Source of the DNA: Cenococcum geophilum 1.58
Taxonomy: Eukaryota; Ascomycota; Dothideomycetes; Gloniales; Gloniaceae
Direction: 5' to 3'
Assembly: GCA_001692895.1 (NCBI GenBank)
Contig: KV748189.1
Coordinates: 442,432 to 506,431 of the forward strand
Length of the DNA stretch: 64,000 bases
The translations under genes and the position numbers were made by a program. This document shows, in pieces, positions 60,310 through 64,000 of this stretch. Numbering within the stretch: position 1 is the stretch's first letter; each line of letters opens with the position of its first letter. The notes below the pieces were generated by a model. It was not told the origin of the DNA, ran no database searches, and worked only from the letters and a program-made list of their open reading frames with translations.

Positions 60310-60620
60310 GCAAGGCGTTATATAATCTATACCTCTTTATATCTATAATAAGCGGAGATATATTATAGAGATTCTTAATATACTCCTAGGTAGCTTCGCC
60401 ATTCTTATTTTTTATTTTTTTAAGTAGATCCTTTTCCCTCCAGTTATAATATGCCTAAGTATACTCTAAACCTATAATGCGAAAATAGGGACCGATTGCT
60501 ATAATAAATACGGAGTTAATAGTGCCAAAGTATTTATATAAGCCGAGCACGGCTAAAATAGTTACCCTAGAAATTCCTACTAAGCGAAACGGGATCTCTA
60601 GCCGACGTATACTAAACGGA
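60310..60620 (+). repeat. Dispersed repeat, coding-like, related to 32.2 kb
   Basis: It is the partner of 32150-32420. The plus strand reads VYSKPIMRK and then INTELIVPKYLYKPSTAKIV, interrupted by few stops. Both copies precede protein-coding relics: the methyltransferase group at 32.5-34.5 kb and the LINE at 60.9 kb. The family is unknown to me. Confidence 0.5.
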
Positions 60621-60899
60621 GCACATAATATCGAGTGAGGAGCGTAATTATTTTATATTTGCCGTAGAAAAAGCGGGGCGAGCTGCGCAATGGTTAGTAA
60701 GGTGTCGTTTAGCTTATATATAATAGATTACACAAATTAGCGGGAGCTTTAGCTCACGCTCGCTACTTACTTAGCAAAAATCGTTGCTCTGTAGTGCCGC
60801 GGAGAGGCTTTACGCATTGGATTATTTACTATAGCTGTTCCTAAGAGATTGTTAAAGAAACGTTCCTAAGAACTTGTTTGTCTTTATATACCTACTTTT

Positions 60900-62200
60900 A
60901 CCTTATATTAACCTAGATAAAGATAAGGCAACTAAAACAGCCAACTCCACCTAAGGGATATAGATCGCAACGAGCTCGTCTAGGAGGAGAGGTATAGTAG
61001 GGATGGGAGGTATTATCCGTAATACCCTTAGCAATACGCCAAATAGGGAGGCGGTTATATACTTAATTACACTAGGACTAAGAGCAGAATAGAACCTATA
61101 TACGGCTAAACTAGTAGCAATATTAATGGCGATAAGATACCTACTACTAGATCTATAGGGGAGATAGATTACTATATTTACTAGTAATTAGGCAGCACTA
61201 CTAGCGCTTAGCTAACCTAAGTAATAGTCTAGCCAAATAAGCATTACACAGATCTATAATATAGCCTATACGCTAAGGCAAAGAAGTAACCGCTTTCTTA
61301 TTGTATAGGTCCTATAAGGGGAGTTTAAACTAGGTAAGAAGGTAAAAGAAGTAGTACGGCGAGCTACTATACAAGGACGCCTACCGTAAGGACAACAATA
61401 CTAGGCTAAGGCTATAATAATAAATACCATAAGAATAAAATAGTGGGGTAGGAAAACACTACTGGAAGGAGTAGGAAGGTACTTAAGAAAAATAGATATA
61501 GCGCTACTAGGTAAACATACCCGTAGGCTATATAACTCCCTTAAGCGAGGAGAGGTAAACGTATTAGCCTAGTTACGGATAGAAATAATACAACTTAATA
61601 GGTATCTACACCGTATTAGAGTAGCAGAATTAGATTAATATAATTGCGGATAGGTAAGAGAAACAGTTAAATACTTTCTCTTTAGGTATACGAAATGGAC
61701 AGTATATTAAGAGCAAATGCTACAGCAAACAGATATAAGAAGAGGCAGCTTATCCTTCTACCTTAGGGGGAAGGCGCTAATTAACCCTAGACAGTGGACA
61801 CTAAACGTAGACGCGGTCCGAGCGATAGTAAAATATATAATAGCTACTAGACGACTTGAGGCAGAACCGGATCAATAACGCGTCCACTATAATTAAACCC
61901 CCCCCCTTCCCCCCTCTACGCTCTAATCTATCCATATCACGCACCCTCGTGCCACTAGCAGATCTCGCTTTAATCGCCGAAGATAGGATACTAAATACTT
62001 AGAGGAACAGCCCCCCAAGATTACCTACTACTAACTACCTACGAGATCTCGTAGAATAAGGTATAAGTAATACTAGGGAATACTAAATAAAGTATATATA
62101 TGGGCTTATACAAGAATATAGCAAGACTAAAGGAAGCGGAATTATGTAATATAGTACTAGTGCCCTTTAGGCTTAGTGCCTCCAGGTAGAATAAACTTTA
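60900..62200 (+). mobile_element. LINE (non-LTR retrotransposon), 3' end fragment with RNase H
   Basis: The fragment is 5'-truncated, as is usual for LINEs, and lacks the reverse transcriptase. Plus-strand blocks in order: IIRNTLSNTPNREAVIYLIT near 61.03 kb, ELVAILMAIRYLLLDLQ-like RNase H core near 61.10 kb with TIFTSN and AALLALS, then IRIK and LLEGVGRYLRKIDIALL near 61.47 kb, VLAQLRIEIIQLNRYLHRIR near 61.57 kb, a C-terminal Cys/His-type block near 61.65 kb (LFRYTKWTVY, changed ligands), and LRGKALINPRQWTLNVDAV before a stop at 61878. A C-run (61898-61918), a 250-bp 3' UTR and an AATAAA near 62.19 kb follow. Trp and Gln stops and Cys changes are RIP-like. The 3' end is near 62.2 kb, at an ATT-rich tract. 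Confidence 0.83.
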
Positions 62201-62945
62201 TTATTATTACCACTTTTACCTTCTTATTGTTTGACTTTATATCTCTAATACGCCTTAACCTATAGCTTCTATCTCCTTTACAACCGTTATACTTATATAT
62301 AACGCCGTCTAAATCCTTTTTATAACGCATTCCTCCTTACTTATAGGTAGCTTGGTTAGCCTAATTCCTTAAACGCAATCGATCTTAATTAAACGACTTT
62401 GACGGGTTATCCTCCTCCTATATCGTCTTAAATAATAAGCCGACGCGGTAATCTTACAAAATACTTACGCCGCCATTACTAAGTCTACGCCTCCTCGTCT
62501 ACAACTATATATCCTTTAGACTCTATATACGTATAGTATAAGTAGCATAGTCTACTTATCTAAATACCGGAAATATTAACAATGTTCTAAAGGAGGAGCT
62601 AAGCCCTCTTTATATTAGGATTCCCGACTTTTATAAGACCTTTAGAGAGATGCTATACCTTAAGCGCCTTATTATTGACAAGCTAATAAAGCGGGCGTCT
62701 TATATAGTTGGGTAAGCGACAACCTACTAGAAAGCATACGGTAATTAGAATAAAGGCAGGTTTTATTACGGTCTTATAATAGCTTCTCTAGCTCTAACTA
62801 CTAATAGTATAATAATACTAAGAATAAATCCATCTACTCTGCTCTTAACCTACTTCCACTGCTTTTCCTACTTTATAGCCATTTCTCCTTTTACCTACTT
62901 TATAATTCTCTCTCCTTCTTTTATATAGCCTAGATAAGCGGGCGC
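62201..62945. other. Degraded DNA right of the LINE, one plus-strand frame
   Basis: A plus-strand frame at about 62.56-62.85 kb reads LKEELSPLYIRIPDFYKTFR and NQNKGRFYYGLIIASLALTT with few stops, so a former gene is likely, but I do not recognise it. No terminal repeats are found. Confidence 0.4.
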
Positions 62946-62949
62946 ATCT

Positions 62950-64000
62950 AGATAATTACAACGTAACTTTATATATATTATATGCTATACTATATAAAGT
63001 AGAAATAATATAATAAAGAGCTCTAAAAGTTAAATAATACTATCCTTAGTATCTTTTTACCCTTTCCTAAAGTTAATAATAGCTACCTAGAGCCTTTCAG
63101 TAATATAACTTATTTCTTCTTTAAACTTTATGCCTAGCTCCTGCATTTTACTTCAATATACTAATTCTTCTCTAAGACAACCGTTCTCCCGATTTAGATT
63201 TTTTATTATCTCTATTAGAGATAGGGTTGGCATATTTTTTAAAGCTTGTAATTTTTCTATAGTTGCCTTAATTGCCGTAGATAATCCGCTATTACGGGCT
63301 ATTACTATATCGACTAAGCTAAGCGCTAGAGGCCTATTAGTCGTTAGAGACGAATTGGTAATCATTTTTTAGTATATAGATGGATTGAAGAAATATAAAC
63401 TCGACTAACCTAGCGCACCCCTAGTAATAAATCTTAACGTAAAGGTTTAGTCCACCCTAATCTATTTCTAGCTCCCCTATTATTAGTATATAACTTTATT
63501 TTATCCTAGCCTTTAAATATAGTCTAATCACTATATAATAAGGGTATAGTTTCTCTTTTAAGATACTTTATGGAAACGAGGGTAAACTATACCGATAAAT
63601 TTTAAAGATATAACAATTTAGAATAAAACAAAACATTTAAAATAGACCTTATGCATGGAACCGCGCGCTAGTTCTATAAATGACTTTAAACTTAGCAGCC
63701 GCTTATACTAATTAATTAAGCCATGTTAACGGATCCCTAATTAGGTTTAGAAACCGATACCTACTAGGGAACTCCTACCTACGCTTTCGGCCCTTTTTAG
63801 CCCGCCTTACTTATACTTCTAGAACTTTATCGCCCTTACTAGGTTTCCCTTATTTTAGAGACAGAATTTATTTAGGGGTTCCTAGATATATTCCTTCCGG
63901 ACTTAGCTTATATAGCATCTCGAGTTCTTTAATCTTCTGCTAGTTAGCAATAATACGGTCAGCAGCATTGCGTAAAGCATTCTCATATTCTTCTATTATC
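62950..64000 (-). pseudogene. Coiled-coil protein relic, entering from the right edge
   Basis: The frame enters at 64000 on the minus strand with EEYENALRNAADRIIANQ and KIKELEMLYKLSPEGIYLG. After a damaged stretch it continues in a 70-codon open run at 63365-63153: TNRPLALSLVDIVIARNSGL, AIKATIEKLQALKNM, LSLIEIIKNLNRENGCLREE. It goes on through a TAG to MQELGIKFKEEISYITERLQ near 63.1 kb. Heptad spacing of Leu and Ile with Glu and Lys marks coiled coils. The N-terminal end is outside the window. It belongs to the same family as 50.65-51.1 kb. The plus-strand open run at 63130-63372 is its shadow. Confidence 0.58.

Noticed and set aside
62560-62850. Possible match to a known fungal family in the frame right of the LINE
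   Set aside because: Only a faint resemblance in a short motif (PDFYKTF); too weak to name.
63130-63372. 80-codon plus-strand open frame
   Set aside because: Antisense to the heptad-rich minus-strand reading, which is more protein-like and has a homologous copy at 50.7-51.1 kb.
1-64000. Starship-type captain recombinase or a giant cargo element
   Set aside because: I looked for a DUF3435-like tyrosine recombinase frame and element ends because host-type genes lie beside transposons, but found neither.

Overview
The window looks like a piece of a filamentous ascomycete (Pezizomycotina) genome, from an AT-rich, gene-poor compartment heavily damaged by repeat-induced point mutation (RIP). TpA is everywhere, CpA and TpG are scarce, and every frame on both strands carries scattered TAG/TAA stops. 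No unambiguously intact gene is visible. The LTR families, chromovirus-like pol order and fungal gene relics fit Pezizomycotina, perhaps Dothideomycetes; I cannot name the genus.

Layout. 1-7.3 kb: unrecognised relic frames, one on the minus strand with an acidic 9-residue repeat. 7347-17099: a full-length fossil Ty3/Gypsy element on the minus strand with 425-bp LTRs and a 5-bp target duplication. Inside it, at 13637-15430, lies a younger, GC-richer, non-autonomous LTR element with 250-bp LTRs, its own 5-bp duplication, and a minisatellite-like interior. 17.1-33.3 kb: damaged coding frames, most unrecognised; one is clearly an Est1-type DNA/RNA-binding protein (about 26.9-28.6 kb). 33.4-38.4 kb: relics of a sterol-methyltransferase-like enzyme, a ferric reductase and a C2H2 zinc-finger protein. 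38.85-44.58 kb: a second fossil Ty3/Gypsy element on the minus strand, followed by a long 12-bp repeat array and a small MITE-like element. 46.6-49.8 kb: a patatin-like phospholipase relic. 50.6-51.1 kb: a coiled-coil relic. 51.7-53.5 kb: an MFS transporter relic on the minus strand. 54.6 kb: a MITE with clear terminal inverted repeats. 54.9-55.4 kb: a possible FSH1-type serine hydrolase fragment. 57.2-57.6 kb: the one short open frame that may be a complete small protein. 60.9-62.2 kb: the 3' end of a LINE. 63-64 kb: a second copy of the coiled-coil family.

The notable point is that so many of the dead frames are ordinary host-type genes rather than transposons. In vegetatively normal ascomycetes RIP acts on duplicated DNA, so this looks like the RIP-killed copy of a gene-bearing segmental duplication, or a decayed accessory or subtelomeric region, with transposons nested in it. 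The damage is readable: zinc ligands Cys and His turned into Tyr, and Gln and Trp codons turned into stops. No functional operon, promoter, tRNA, rRNA or CRISPR array could be supported.
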